NCBI RefSeq assembly: GCF_049860805.1
Contig: NZ_CP187555.1
Span: 5,022,001 to 5,086,000, forward strand
Length of the DNA stretch: 64,000 nt
From: Parabacteroides sp900760525
Lineage (GTDB): Bacteria > Bacteroidota > Bacteroidia > Bacteroidales > Tannerellaceae
Reading direction: 5' to 3'
Shown here: piece after piece, positions 15,649 to 26,600 of the stretch
Position numbering within the stretch: the stretch's first letter is position 1
How the letters are laid out: the number at the start of each line of letters is the position of its first letter
Notes under the pieces: generated by a model
What the model was told of the DNA's origin: nothing
Seen by the model: only the letters and a program-made list of their open reading frames with translations
The model's database searches: none
Translations under genes and position numbers: made by a program

Positions 15649-18600
15649 TTACCGTATCACTACTTTGTAGGTCTTACCGTCTATGCGGACGAAATAGACT
15701 CCTGCCTGTAGGTCGATCCTTGTGCTGCCGGTTATCCGTTGCAGCTTCTCCAGGTGGCCGGAGGGGGTGTAGATGGAGACGGGGGTTTCTTGCGGGGTGT
15801 ATATATATAATGTATGGTCGAGGGCCTTCACCTTCACTTCGTCTTCGATCTCGGCGTTGGCGGTCGGGTCTTCGTTGGGGAAGATGCCGGTGATGCTGAC
15901 GGCGATGTCTTCATAGACGTTCTTGATCCGGTAGCGGCCGGAGGCATCGGCTGTGAGCGTCTCGCCGCGGTCGGTGGTGACGATGGGGGCGGACTGGTCG
16001 TAGCCGGCATCGAGCGCCAGTTTGAACCGGAAGCTGTAGCCTTCCTCTACCGTATGATCGCCTGCCTTCGGGGTCAGGATCGCCCCTTCGACTGATGGGA
16101 GGGTGACGGTGTAGTAGGTTACGACTACGACGGGCGGGACGTAGGCATCTTTCAGTTCAAAGGGAATGTCGGTAAAGGTGGCCTCGTTTCCGGCAACGTC
16201 TGTGGCTTTGAGTGTCAGGGTGTGCTGCCCGGCCTTGTCAGTCACCGTGAAGCTGTGTTCGGCGGGTGCACCTGCTACGTTCTCCGTTACTTCTGCCGCC
16301 CCGTCTAAGCTGTAGCTGTAGGAGGCGATGCCGCTGCCTGCATCCGTCAGGGTGAAAGTGGCTTGGAGGTTGGAGACGACCGGGCTTCCGGGTTTCAGTG
16401 CAGGGGCGGAGACGTCCAGTTTCACGGTTTTTGAATGGGGGTATATATATCCGGTAGTTGTCCGGCGGAGGTTGTACGAGACCTCCTTTATCCCTTCGGT
16501 GGCCCAAGTGAAACTTGACGCATAGTCCTCGCTGCCAGCCTGTGCGATCTCGAATCCGGTAGGAGCGGTGAAAGTGATGCCGCTTGCATCTCCGTACCAA
16601 TCGTTTGCACCGGGTTGTGCGAGCGTCAGGTCGATCTCTCCGGGATCTGTATCGACATAAGTAGCCCTTGTACCCTCCGTGAAGGAAAGTTTATATTTTT
16701 CTTTGGCCTCATCTTTCAGGGTCAACGTGTTCTGAACGATTATATGGCTGCCACTGGCTTCCTCCAAACCGAGTGCGCCGGTCAAAGGCTGATCTCCTTC
16801 GACTACTCCTCTCGAACTATAGAGGATGGGTTCGCCCCGGTAGAGGTATTGGTCCATTTTCGGGAAGATGGTCAAGATTATTTTTATTTTGCCATCTCCG
16901 CTGATATTTTCTTCATTTGTGATTTGACCGAATTTGATGATCGTGCCGTTATTGACGAGCTGCCCATCTTCCTCGATATTGATAGGCCCATAGTTTGTAA
17001 GCGTGACATCTGGATTGACGGTTAATGTCTGGTTGGCCGGAATCGTCAGGGTCTTGCCTGTTGGAACATCTGCATCGCAGGATAGGGTCGGATTGCCATA
17101 GACCGTCCCGTCCTTCCCTTCGAAGATGACACCTTGCCAAGATTTTTTCTTGTCGTCAGCGTTATCATCGATGCTGGTGGCGACGATAAAGGCATTGCCG
17201 CCGGTGCCGGTGGAGAAGGAGAAGGCATTTGCCTTTCTGTTGTTGCCGATACCCGCTCCTCGCGCCGTTTTGCCGGAACCGCCTATCGCAGTCACTGTCC
17301 CGCCGGAGATTGTAACTGCACATTTGCCATCATCGCCACTATTCTGTCCGGCATCGATCCCCGGAATGCCGGGAATAGGATCAGTGTAGTTATCATATCC
17401 CCGCCAGTTATTGTCGCCCCCGATGGCTATGACCGTTCCGCCTGTAATCGTGATTGTGCTTGCGCTCTTGACAAAGGAAGTACCGATGCCATTACCTCCA
17501 TACAGGCAGGTGTATTGGTTCAGATACTTTTGAACTGTTCCAGTTCCACCTTTCGCCTCTACATTTCCGCCGGAGATCAAGATGTCGAACGATTTCCCGC
17601 CGCCTATGCCCGCTCCACCATATTCGTTTCCGTCGCCTCCTATTGCCGTTACGTCTCCCCCGGAAATCGTGATTTTTATCTTGTCCTGATTGTTGTCTTC
17701 CCATCCGATACCGGCACCAGCCCCAATGGGACATTTAGCCAAAACCTTTCCACCGCTGATTTCCACCTCTACCCCTTGGATACCGGGGCTTCCGCTTCCT
17801 TGTCTCTTGTCCATATCGCCATGCCCCCCAATAGCTTCTACATCTCCGCCACTGATCACTATCTTTTTGGCATAGATGCCGGGGCCTTGTTTATGATCCT
17901 TGTGTTGCCCTCCATTTGCTACCACGGTCCCGCCCGAAATCTGGATTAGTTCACACGTGTTACTTCCAAGGCCGACAGATCCTGTCGCTTTCACTGTACC
18001 TCCTTGGATGGTTAAATGGCGAGTATTGATAGCGGACATATTATCTCGATTTGCTGATGTTGATGGGCATACCGCCTCTATGGTTCCACTTTTGATCGTC
18101 AGGCTCCCCTCTCCGGATATGCAATTCCCCATTTTTTGCGCCCCACCGGACACATTTAATGATCCAGTTCCCCGGATGGTAAGCGAACCATTTTCTTGTA
18201 TGAGTATGCCGGAATTGCCGGATATGTTTTCACTTATGCTACTATATCTGTATTTCCCCGCTTTTAACGTAGTGGTGTTTTTTAAAGTCAGTACTACGTT
18301 TCCATTCTTTTCTACCGAGAAAGGGCAATTCATTTGGACGGTACTACTACAAAAATAACTGCTAAGGTCGATAAATACTCCATCCAACGTGATATCATGT
18401 GTCCCGCTTGTGACGGAGATGCGATGCCCTTCTTCTGAAGTTCTCCCTGTAATGATATATGCCCCTTTATGGCTCGTTTCGTCTTGTGCGTCACCTTGTT
18501 TATATCCGTCAGCTGATATCGTGATACCACCATCGGCTATGTCGAGTGTCACCGGATCCGGGCCTTGCCCCCAGGCTGTCCCTACATAAAAAAGGGTAAT

Positions 18601-18654
18601 GGTGAGCCATAGCCCCATTACCCTGTACATTGTTTTAAAAGCTGCTGTTTTCAT
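15649..18654 (-). CDS. Large surface protein with beta-helix repeats and type IX-like C-terminal tail
   Basis: 1001 residues. Signal peptide at about 1-29 (ends GTAWGQG). Residues about 60-500 hold many copies of a short Gly-rich rung of the type ISGGTVTAIGG, about 25-35 residues apart, as in right-handed beta-helices of carbohydrate-binding adhesins. Then come beta-sandwich modules (a FTLTDAGSGIASYSYSLDG Ig-like domain near 760) and a final tail of about 70 residues ending GVYFVRIDGKTYKVVIR, like DUF6383 and other type IX secretion sorting tails. It is thus predicted to cross the outer membrane through SprA, whose gene is 2 kb away, and be anchored on the surface. Ligand unknown. It lies downstream of the HU/DUF4469 gene on the same strand and probably shares its invertible promoter. 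Confidence 0.8.
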   Translation of the reverse strand: MKTAAFKTMYRVMGLWLTITLFYVGTAWGQGPDPVTLDIADGGITISADGYKQGDAQDETSHKGAYIITGRTSEEGHRISVTSGTHDITLDGVFIDLSSYFCSSTVQMNCPFSVEKNGNVVLTLKNTTTLKAGKYRYSSISENISGNSGILIQENGSLTIRGTGSLNVSGGAQKMGNCISGEGSLTIKSGTIEAVCPSTSANRDNMSAINTRHLTIQGGTVKATGSVGLGSNTCELIQISGGTVVANGGQHKDHKQGPGIYAKKIVISGGDVEAIGGHGDMDKRQGSGSPGIQGVEVEISGGKVLAKCPIGAGAGIGWEDNNQDKIKITISGGDVTAIGGDGNEYGGAGIGGGKSFDILISGGNVEAKGGTGTVQKYLNQYTCLYGGNGIGTSFVKSASTITITGGTVIAIGGDNNWRGYDNYTDPIPGIPGIDAGQNSGDDGKCAVTISGGTVTAIGGSGKTARGAGIGNNRKANAFSFSTGTGGNAFIVATSIDDNADDKKKSWQGVIFEGKDGTVYGNPTLSCDADVPTGKTLTIPANQTLTVNPDVTLTNYGPINIEEDGQLVNNGTIIKFGQITNEENISGDGKIKIILTIFPKMDQYLYRGEPILYSSRGVVEGDQPLTGALGLEEASGSHIIVQNTLTLKDEAKEKYKLSFTEGTRATYVDTDPGEIDLTLAQPGANDWYGDASGITFTAPTGFEIAQAGSEDYASSFTWATEGIKEVSYNLRRTTTGYIYPHSKTVKLDVSAPALKPGSPVVSNLQATFTLTDAGSGIASYSYSLDGAAEVTENVAGAPAEHSFTVTDKAGQHTLTLKATDVAGNEATFTDIPFELKDAYVPPVVVVTYYTVTLPSVEGAILTPKAGDHTVEEGYSFRFKLALDAGYDQSAPIVTTDRGETLTADASGRYRIKNVYEDIAVSITGIFPNEDPTANAEIEDEVKVKALDHTLYIYTPQETPVSIYTPSGHLEKLQRITGSTRIDLQAGVYFVRIDGKTYKVVIR

Positions 18655-18711
18655 TGCTTAATTGATTTTTATATGCTGTTTGTTCTGTTTCCATTGGTCG
18701 GATAGCCTTTT

Positions 18712-18827
18712 AGATGGTATGCCATCCCTTACCGTAGATAGGGGGCTATCCCTTCTAATAGATGGTACCCTATCTATGGTAAGGGATAGGGTATCATCTA
18801 CGGTAAGGAATAGGGTGCCATCTATAG
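18712..18827. repeat. Head-to-head array of 24-bp repeats
   Basis: Two plus-strand units (18772-18795, 18796-18819) and two minus-strand units (18716-18739, 18740-18763) of a 24-bp motif containing ATCTAYGGTAAGG and a variable end (GATAGGGTATC, GAATAGGGTGCC and others), with partial units at both edges and an 8-bp centre GGTACCCT. The block can fold into one large or several small hairpins. It fills most of the gap between the DUF4469 gene and the surface-protein gene. Confidence 0.75.
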
Positions 18828-19628
18828 TTCGCCCGGCCGTTCTTCTTCACCGCCACTCGATATAGGCGTCCCGTCCGTGCACTTCAACTGTGTGTTACTG
18901 AAGGCGATGCGGGGCATTTTCAAGAATTGTCCTGCGCTTGTGCTTGCCCCTGCCTGCGTGATATGTACCAATTGGTACATCTTGTCCTTCACCAATCCGG
19001 CGGGAACCATGAACATAAGGCGTTTCGGCTCGTTGTTCAGGAGGGTGGCTACCTTGATGCGGGTGCTGTCGGCTGCGCCTACTTCCTGGAGGTAGATGCC
19101 GACCGTCGCGTCGTCGCCTTTGAGGGAGAGGTTCACGCCTTTGACTTCGAGTACTTGGCCGGAGGTGACGCTGAGGTTCACTTCGCCGTTGACGGTGTTG
19201 ATGATGGTGTCCATCTGGGCGTAATGCTGGGCGGGGCCCATGTTTTCAACGATTGTTTCTTCCATCGCCTTGCGTACGTCCGGGCCGACGGCCATTGCCA
19301 TCGTGACCTCGTGTTTGGGGCGTGTGAAGGGTTCGTTGGCCGAGTTGAAGACGCCTTTTGCTCCGGGGCGGAGGGTGAAGTAGTCGTAGTTCACGTTGTT
19401 GCCCTGCAAGGCCATGTCGATGCCTTTTTCGGCAACTAATCTGAAGTTGCGCATCAGTTCTTCGACGCTCTGGGTGGTGACGCCGTCCTTTACGACCAAT
19501 TGACAGAGGTCGTTCAGGCCGTAGCTCATGCCACCGATGATGGTGAGCGTGTAGTCGTTCTTGTCGGCTGTCAGGCTGTTGGGGACTGTGTTCCCGCGCA
19601 GTTTGCCGGGTTTGACTGTTTTTGCCAT
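18822..19628 (-). CDS. HU-like DNA-binding and DUF4469 domain protein
   Basis: 268 residues. The first half (LTIIGGMSYGLNDLCQLVVKDG, then RPKHEVTMAMAVGPDVRKAM) matches the HU-like DNA-binding domain found in Bacteroidetes proteins that end in DUF4469; the second half (SGQVLEVKGVNLSLKGDDATVGIYL to FLKMPRIAFSNTQL) is a DUF4469-type beta-sandwich with an Ig-like character. No signal peptide. Family function is unknown; members often head loci for surface proteins. First gene downstream of the inverted-repeat promoter element on the minus strand, start codon 40 bp from the left arm. The last 3 codons reach into the 24-bp repeat array. Confidence 0.8.
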   Translation of the reverse strand: MAKTVKPGKLRGNTVPNSLTADKNDYTLTIIGGMSYGLNDLCQLVVKDGVTTQSVEELMRNFRLVAEKGIDMALQGNNVNYDYFTLRPGAKGVFNSANEPFTRPKHEVTMAMAVGPDVRKAMEETIVENMGPAQHYAQMDTIINTVNGEVNLSVTSGQVLEVKGVNLSLKGDDATVGIYLQEVGAADSTRIKVATLLNNEPKRLMFMVPAGLVKDKMYQLVHITQAGASTSAGQFLKMPRIAFSNTQLKCTDGTPISSGGEEERPGEL

Positions 19629-19667
19629 GATGATTAAACTTAAAAGTTTGTACTAATGATTCTTTCC

Positions 19668-19882
19668 GTTTCAAAATGACTAATGAAAACGTACGTTTTT
19701 TTTAGTCATTTTTTTAGGGGTAAATCAAGGGTGTCACAGTCCGGGCAAAAATCTCCGATAAATGATGTAAAATAATGGTTAATAGCAATTTTCACCCTGT
19801 CTGTTTCTTTGATTTATGATTAATAATCTTACCTTTGCAAATGACTAAAAAAAACGTACGTTTTCATTAGTCATTTTGAAAC
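19668..19882. promoter_or_regulatory. Probable invertible promoter flanked by perfect 44-bp inverted repeats
   Basis: Arms 19668-19711 and 19839-19882 are exact reverse complements over 44 bp; mismatches start on both sides. Each arm centres on AAACGTACGTTT, with a TTAGTCATTT box on both sides. The core fits ARACGTWCGT, the motif I recall for Mpi-controlled invertible promoters of Bacteroides fragilis. The 127-bp segment between the arms holds one Bacteroidetes promoter, at its right edge and pointing right, and none pointing left. Flipping the segment would aim it at the DUF4469 and surface-protein genes. Confidence 0.85.
19808..19837 (+). promoter_or_regulatory. Promoter inside the invertible segment, facing right
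   Basis: TTTG at 19808-19811, 18-bp spacer, TACCTTTG at 19830-19837 (consensus spacer 19-21). The start of transcription would fall at about 19844, within the right arm. In this orientation it reads toward ruvA-sprA; a hydrophobic 60-codon ORF at 19898-20080 would be first in the transcript, but I find no support that it is a gene. Confidence 0.65.
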
Positions 19883-20048
19883 AGCTCTCAAACCCTTATG
19901 AATACAGGGTTTTACTGTCTTTCTACCCTCTGTTTTTACCTATTTTTCCTGTTTTATAACTTGCTAATAATCAGCATCACGTTTTGCGATATTTTGGACT
20001 TTTTACGGAATTGTGCCAAAAAAGGGGGGCCGGATATACGCTTTTGTC

Positions 20049-20056
20049 TAATTTTG
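20049..20056 (+). promoter_or_regulatory. Minus-7 box for ruvA-sprA
   Basis: TAATTTTG about 40 bp before the ruvA start fits TAnnTTTG; no good TTTG at minus-33. Confidence 0.4.
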
Positions 20057-20094
20057 CGTTATAATAGGTACGAATCATAAAGACGTAAGACAGG

Positions 20095-20688
20095 ATGATA
20101 GAATATATCAAGGGAGAGATAGTCGAGTTGACACCCGCCAGAATGGTTTTGGAATGTGCCGGAATTGGCTATGAGCTCAATATATCCCTGAATACATATA
20201 CATTTTATAACGGAAAACCGAACGGGAAGATATACGTGTACGAAGTCATACGTGAAGATGCCCATCTGCTTTTCGGCTTTGCCAACCCGGAGGAGCGCGA
20301 ACTGTTTCTGATGTTGACATCCGTCTCCGGCGTAGGCCCCAATACGGCGCGCATGATCCTCTCGTCCCTCTCGCCGGCCGAATTGGTGCGGGTGATCGAC
20401 GATAAGGACGAAACAGCCCTGACATCTGTCAAGGGAATCGGGTTGAAGACCGCCCAACGCATCTTGGTAGACCTCAAAAACAAAGTGAAGCCGATCGAGG
20501 GAATGGCTGCTGCCGGTGCTATCAGATCATCTGCTACCGACACTGCCGTGGCGGAAGAGGCCGTATCGGCGTTAGTCATGCTGGGATTCCAGAAAACAGC
20601 TTCGCAAAAGGCTGTCAGGACAATCCTCAAAGGTTCGCCTGCTCTGGCTGTGGAGCAAGTCATTAAAACAGCCTTGAGAATGCTTTAA
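20095..20688 (+). CDS. ruvA: Holliday junction DNA helicase subunit RuvA
   Basis: 197 residues, normal length. The OB-fold domain MIEYIKGEIVELTPARMVLECAGIGYELN opens the protein; two helix-hairpin-helix motifs follow (LTSVSGVGPNTARMILSSL and LTSVKGIGLKTAQRILVDLK, the DNA-backbone binding elements); the C-terminal domain that binds RuvB ends VIKTALRML. RuvA holds four-way junctions for RuvB branch migration. Only 6 bp separate it from sprA, so both are in one operon; I recall the same ruvA-sprA neighbourhood in other Bacteroidetes. Confidence 0.96.
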   Translation: MIEYIKGEIVELTPARMVLECAGIGYELNISLNTYTFYNGKPNGKIYVYEVIREDAHLLFGFANPEERELFLMLTSVSGVGPNTARMILSSLSPAELVRVIDDKDETALTSVKGIGLKTAQRILVDLKNKVKPIEGMAAAGAIRSSATDTAVAEEAVSALVMLGFQKTASQKAVRTILKGSPALAVEQVIKTALRML

Positions 20689-20694
20689 TTTAAC

Positions 20695-23600
20695 ATGAGA
20701 AGGACACTAAAATTTATACTCTGGATAACGATTCTACTGTGTGGCGCAGGCTTGTATTCGATGAATGCGGATTTGCTGGCCTACGCGATGCCGATGCCGG
20801 ATGCTGGACGACCGGTCGTGCCGGATGATACGGTGCCGAAGGTGCGCACCCGCTTCCCGGTAGCAAAGACCGTCCCCGAAGAATATCAGGACCTTACCAA
20901 GCAGTCGCCTGCCGACTTGAAGACACCGGACAATGTGAAGTCGGTGGTCGAGTACGACATCAGGACCGGGACCTACGTGGTCCGCACCCGGTTGGGCGAT
21001 GCCGACCTGACTACCCCTATCTCGTTGACTCCCGAAGAATACCAGGACTACAGTTTCCGGAAATCCGTCCAATCCTACTACCGCCAGAAGAACGAGGAAG
21101 AATTCCAGAAGGCGGCCAATAAGCAGTTCAACCTGGCCGATATGCAGTTCAATATCGGTGCGGCTGAACGTATCTTCGGGCCGGGCGGTGTCAGGGTGAA
21201 GACGCAAGGGTCGGCCGAAGTGGAGCTGGGCTTGAAGCAGAACAAGACCAAGAACCCGTCACTGCCGGAGCGGGCGCGTAACCGTACGTTCTTCAATTTC
21301 GACGAGAGCGTGCAGCTCAACGTGCAGGCGTCGGTCGGCAGCAAGGTGAATTTCGATATGAACTATAATACCGAAACCTCTTTCGACTTCGACTCCAAGA
21401 AGCTGAAATTAGCCTATACGGGTGAGGAAGACGAGATCATCAAGTCGCTCGAAGCCGGTAACGTCAGCATGACGACCAGCAACTCGCTGATCAACGGTGG
21501 GGCCGCCCTGTTCGGAATGAAGGCGGACCTCCAGTTCGGGAAGTTGCGGGTGAATGCGTTGTTTGCACAGCAGGAATCGGAATCGAAAACGGTCAGCTCG
21601 AAAGGGGGCGTGCAGACGAAGCCGTTCGAGCTGACGATCGACCAGTATGACGAGAACCGCCACTTCTTCCTGTCGCACTATTTCCGCGACCGTTACGACG
21701 AGGCGGTGAAGAACCTGAACACGATCTCGTCGCCGGTCACGATCAGCAAGGTGGAAGTTTGGGTGACGAACAAGCGGGCGAACTATGACCAGGCGCGCAA
21801 CGTGGTCGCTTTTGCCGACCTGGCCGAGCATAACAAGATTCTGAATACGGCGGTCGTATCTCCTTCGGGGGCACAGGCTATTCCTTATAATAATACGAAT
21901 ACATTATATAATACGCTTAACCAGCAATTCACCGGCGCACGTGATATCAGCACGGTGAACCAGGCGTTGGGGGGAACTTTCGTCAACGGTACGGAGTACG
22001 AGGAGGTCGAAAGCGCCCGTCTGCTGGATGAATCCGAATATACGGTTAACACGAAGCTGGGATATATCTCGCTGAAGACACAGTTGCAGGCGGACGAAGT
22101 GCTGGGTGTCGCTTACAACTATACCTATTCGAACGGGCAGACGTTCCAGGTGGGTGAGTTCTCGACCGACAATCCTTCTTCGGCAGCATCCTGCCTTTAT
22201 GTGAAGTTGCTGAAAGGTATTACCATGTCGCCCGATATGCCTTTCTGGGACCTGATGATGAAAAACATCTATTCGCTGGGGGCCTATTCCGTCCAGAAGG
22301 AGAAGTTCAAGCTGAATATCATGTACCAGAGCGATACGACCGGCACATACGTCAACTATTTGCCGGAAGGGGCGATTGCCAACCAGATCCTGCTCAGGGT
22401 GCTGAACTTGGATAGCTACGACTCCAACAACCAGCCGCATCCGGATGGCATATACGACTTCATCGAGGGGGTGACTGTCCTGGCGGATAACGGGAAGATC
22501 ATCTTTCCGAGTGTCGAACCGTTCGGCTCTTACCTGCGCCGGAAGATTAACAATGATGCGATTGCCGACAAATATGTGTTCCAGGAACTCTACGACTCGA
22601 CGTTGACTGTCGCCCGCCAGATTGCCGAAAAGAATAAGTTCAAGCTGGAAGGGGAATATAAAGCCTCTTCGGGGGCCGAGATACAGCTCGGCGCCTCCAA
22701 CGTGGCGAGGGGTTCCGTCAAGGTGACGGCCGGTGGTGCGATATTGACCGAAAATGTGGATTATACCGTCGATTATACTTCCGGTGTGGTGACCATCCTG
22801 AACGAAAGCATTATCTCGGCCGGTACGCCGGTCAGCGTCTCGCTGGAAAACCAGACGGCCATGAATATGCAGCGCAAGACGATGATGGGGCTTGACCTGA
22901 ACTATCAGTTCAATCCGAACCTGATGGTAGGCGCCACCATCATGCACATGTCCGAAATGCCGCTGACAACCAAGACGACGATGGGTGATGAGGCCATCAA
23001 GAATACGCTTTGGGGGGTGAACATGGCCTACAAAGGCGAAAGCCAGTGGCTTACCAATATGTTTGACAAACTGCCGCTGCTGAACTTGAGCAAACCGAGC
23101 CAGATCTCCTTCAATGCGGAGTTTGCACACCTGATTGCCGGGCATTACGAGAACAAGAACACGGGTGGATATTCCTACTTGGACGACTTCGAGTCGACAC
23201 AGAGTAATTTCGACCTCTCGGACCCTTATCCTTGGCAGTTGTCGAGTGTGCCTTATGACGACGGTACGCCCCAGTTATTCCCGGAGGCCGGGTTGACCAA
23301 TCATATCGATTACGGGAAGAGCCGCGCTTTGCTTGCCTGGTACACGATCGACGGGTTGTTCACGCGGAAGAACTCCTCTTTGCGTCCGAACTATATCACG
23401 GTAGAGGATTTGTCGAACCATTATGTCCGCGCCATCGACTCGAAGGAATTGTTTCCGGAACGGCAGCAGAGCATGAGTGAAAGCAATACGCTGACGGTCC
23501 TGAACATGGCTTACTATCCTCAGGAACGCGGCCCGTATAACCTGGATGCCGACAATATCAATCCGGACGGGACGTTGCAGAATCCGGAAAAGCGTTTCGG

Positions 23601-26600
23601 GGGTATGATGCGTAAGATAGACCAAAGTGACTTCGAGACGGCGAATGTCGAATATATCGAGTTCTGGATGCTCGACCCGTTTATCTACAATCGCCAGACG
23701 TCGGGGGGCGAGCTGTATTTCAACTTAGGCGAGATATCGGAAGATATCCTGAAGGATGAAAAGAAGTTCTTCGAGAATGGGTTGCCGATCGATGGCGATA
23801 CATCGAAGGTCGATTATACGGTTTGGGGTAAAGTACCCAAGCAACAGAGTACGGTTTATGCGTTCGACAATACGGCGGGTGCGCGTTTATTGCAGGATGT
23901 CGGCCTGAACGGCCTGTCCTCGGACGAAGAAAAGGAGTATCCGGCCTATCAGGATTATTTGAACAAGTTACGCCAGAAATTGAATGCGGCAACCCTTTCC
24001 GAGATGGAAGCAGATCCGTTGCAGCTCTCTCCGTTCTTTGATCCGGCGGGCGATAAGTTCCACTATTTCCGTGGCTCTGACTACGACAGGAACAAAGTGG
24101 ATATCCTAACCCGTTACAAACGTTACAACGGGACGGAAGGAAACTCGAAAGATATCAACGATTCGGGCGAACGCTACAGCACCTCTTCCAAGACTGTGCC
24201 CGATGTGGAGGATATCAACCAGGATAATACGCTGAATAAGAATGAAAAGTACTTTGAATATAAGGTGAAGATCACTCCGCAGGATACGGTTGTCGGCGAA
24301 AATTATATTGCTGATAAGCGCACGTCGTTGGTAAGGCTGGCGGATGGGACGCAGGAATCCGTTACCTGGTATCAGTTTAAGATTCCGGTGAAACAGTACC
24401 AGCGTCGTGTGGGAGCGATCAATGACTTCAAGACGATCCGTTTCATGCGTATGTTTATGACGGGGTTCAAGGAATCGGTCGTACTGCGTTTCGGTACTTT
24501 GCAGTTGGTGCGCGGCGAATGGCGGTCCTATGAACAGGATTTGTCCGATCCGAAGATGCCGCCGGCCGTAAAGGGCAAGCTGGAAGTATCGACCGTCAAT
24601 ATCGAGGAAAACAGCGACAGGGACCCGGTCAGCTATACGTTGCCTCCGGGCGTCAGCCGCGTACTGGACCCGAGCCAGCCCCAGATTCGCCAGGAGAACG
24701 AACAAGCGCTTTCTTTAAAGGTGACGGATCTTGCCGCTCAGGATGCACGGGCTGTATATAAGAATACGAACTACGATTTGCGCCAGTATAAGCGCTTGCA
24801 GTTGTTTACGCATGCCGAGGCGCCGAAATTGGATGTAAACGATCTGGCGGATGGGGACCTTGCTGTCTTTATCCGTTTGGGATCAGACTATAAGAATAAC
24901 TATTACGAATATGAAGTCCCGTTGAAGTTGACTCCGCATGGAGAGTATAACTATAATAATACGGAACATCAGCAGATCGTCTGGCCGGCAGAGAATATGT
25001 TGAACTTCCGCTTAAAGGTCCTGACAGACCTGAAACTGGAGCGTAACCGGGCGAAGCGTTCCGGCGAGAACGGGGTGTCTTTCCAGACAGTCTATTCGGG
25101 TAGGGACCCGGATAATACGGGTAACGCAATCCGTGTCAAAGGTAATCCGAGCCTCTCCGAAGTGAAGACGATCATGATCGGTGTGCGCAATACCCGGAGC
25201 AAGCTGAAGAGCGGGGAAGTATGGGTGAACGAATTGCGCCTGACCGATTTCAACGAAGAGGGTGGATGGGCTGCCAATGCGAATCTGAACGTCGCACTGT
25301 CCGACTTGGGTACGGTCAATGTGGGCGGACGTATCGAAACGGCCGGTTTCGGCGCTCTCGACCAGTCTCTGAACGAACGGCGGATGGAGGACTTCAAACA
25401 GTATAACGTGGCAACCTCCATCGAGCTGGGTAAGTTGTTCCCTGAAAAGACGCAGGTCAGCATCCCGTTCTATTATGCTTATTCCAAGGAAACATACGAT
25501 CCGAAGTACAACCCGTTGGACCAGGATGTCAAACTGAAGGACGCTATGGACAACGCGGAGACGAAAACCGAGAAGGATTCGATCCGCAGTTATTCGCAGG
25601 ACAGGACGGTTATCAAGAGCGTATCGTTTAATAATGTGCGTGTGAATATCAAGAGCAAGAACCCGATGCCTTACGATCCGGCAAACTTCACGCTCGGGTA
25701 TTCGTACAGTGTTAATGATAAGAAGAATCCGGAGACGGAATATGAGACGACTAAGGACTACCGGGCTAATTTCGCCTATAGTTATGTCCCGTACGTCAAA
25801 CCGATCAGGCCGTTCGATAAGTTGCTGAAGAAAAACAACGGCTATACGCGCTATGCCAAGCAGTTGGCGTTCAACGTAGCTCCGTCTATCAACTTCCAGA
25901 CAGCCATGATGCGTAATTATTATGAAATAAAACTGCGTGACCTGACAGGGGCGGCGACCGGCGTCTCCAATGACATTCCGGTGACATTCAGCCAGAACTT
26001 CTATTGGGACCGTGCTTTCAGCCTGAACTGGGCCTTTACGAATAACCTTAACATTACATTCAGCTCCGGTACGAATGCCCGTATCGAAGAACCGTATGTG
26101 CAGGTAAATAAGGAACTCAACCCGGACGGTTACCAGTTGTGGAAAGACTCTGTGAAGAAGAGCATCGCCGACCTGGGTACCCCGATGAAATACGACCAGC
26201 AGTTTATGATGACCTGGCAGTTACCGTTGCAGCTTATCCCGGTGCTGGACTGGACAAATGCCTCATTGAGCTATAATGCCACTTATAACTGGGATCGCGG
26301 GGCAACAGTGAGCGAAGACATCGAGCTGGGCAATACGATCAAGAACCAGCGTCAGTTCGACTTGCAGGCGAACCTGAACCTCTTATCTCTCTACAACAAA
26401 AACAAGTATCTGAAAAAGATCAACCAGAAGTTCAATAACACCCGGGCTACGGCTAAAAAGCCGGAGAAGAAGAAAAAGCCGAAGCTGGAGAAGGAGATTG
26501 TCCTGAACCCGGACAGCGGTACGGTTGTCGAACATGGTATGTTCACGAAGAAGGTGCAGATCACGGCCCGGGGTGCGGACGGCCGCGTTTACAAGGTCAA

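Noticed and set aside
19898..20080. 60-codon hydrophobic ORF between the inverted repeat and ruvA
   Set aside because: No recognisable features and it overlaps the ruvA promoter region; it is mentioned only because the present promoter orientation would transcribe it.
21904..23145. Long minus-strand ORF (413 codons) inside sprA
   Set aside because: An antisense shadow of a GC-rich gene, without any domain; other long antisense ORFs in sprA, trkH and the TonB receptor are rejected likewise.
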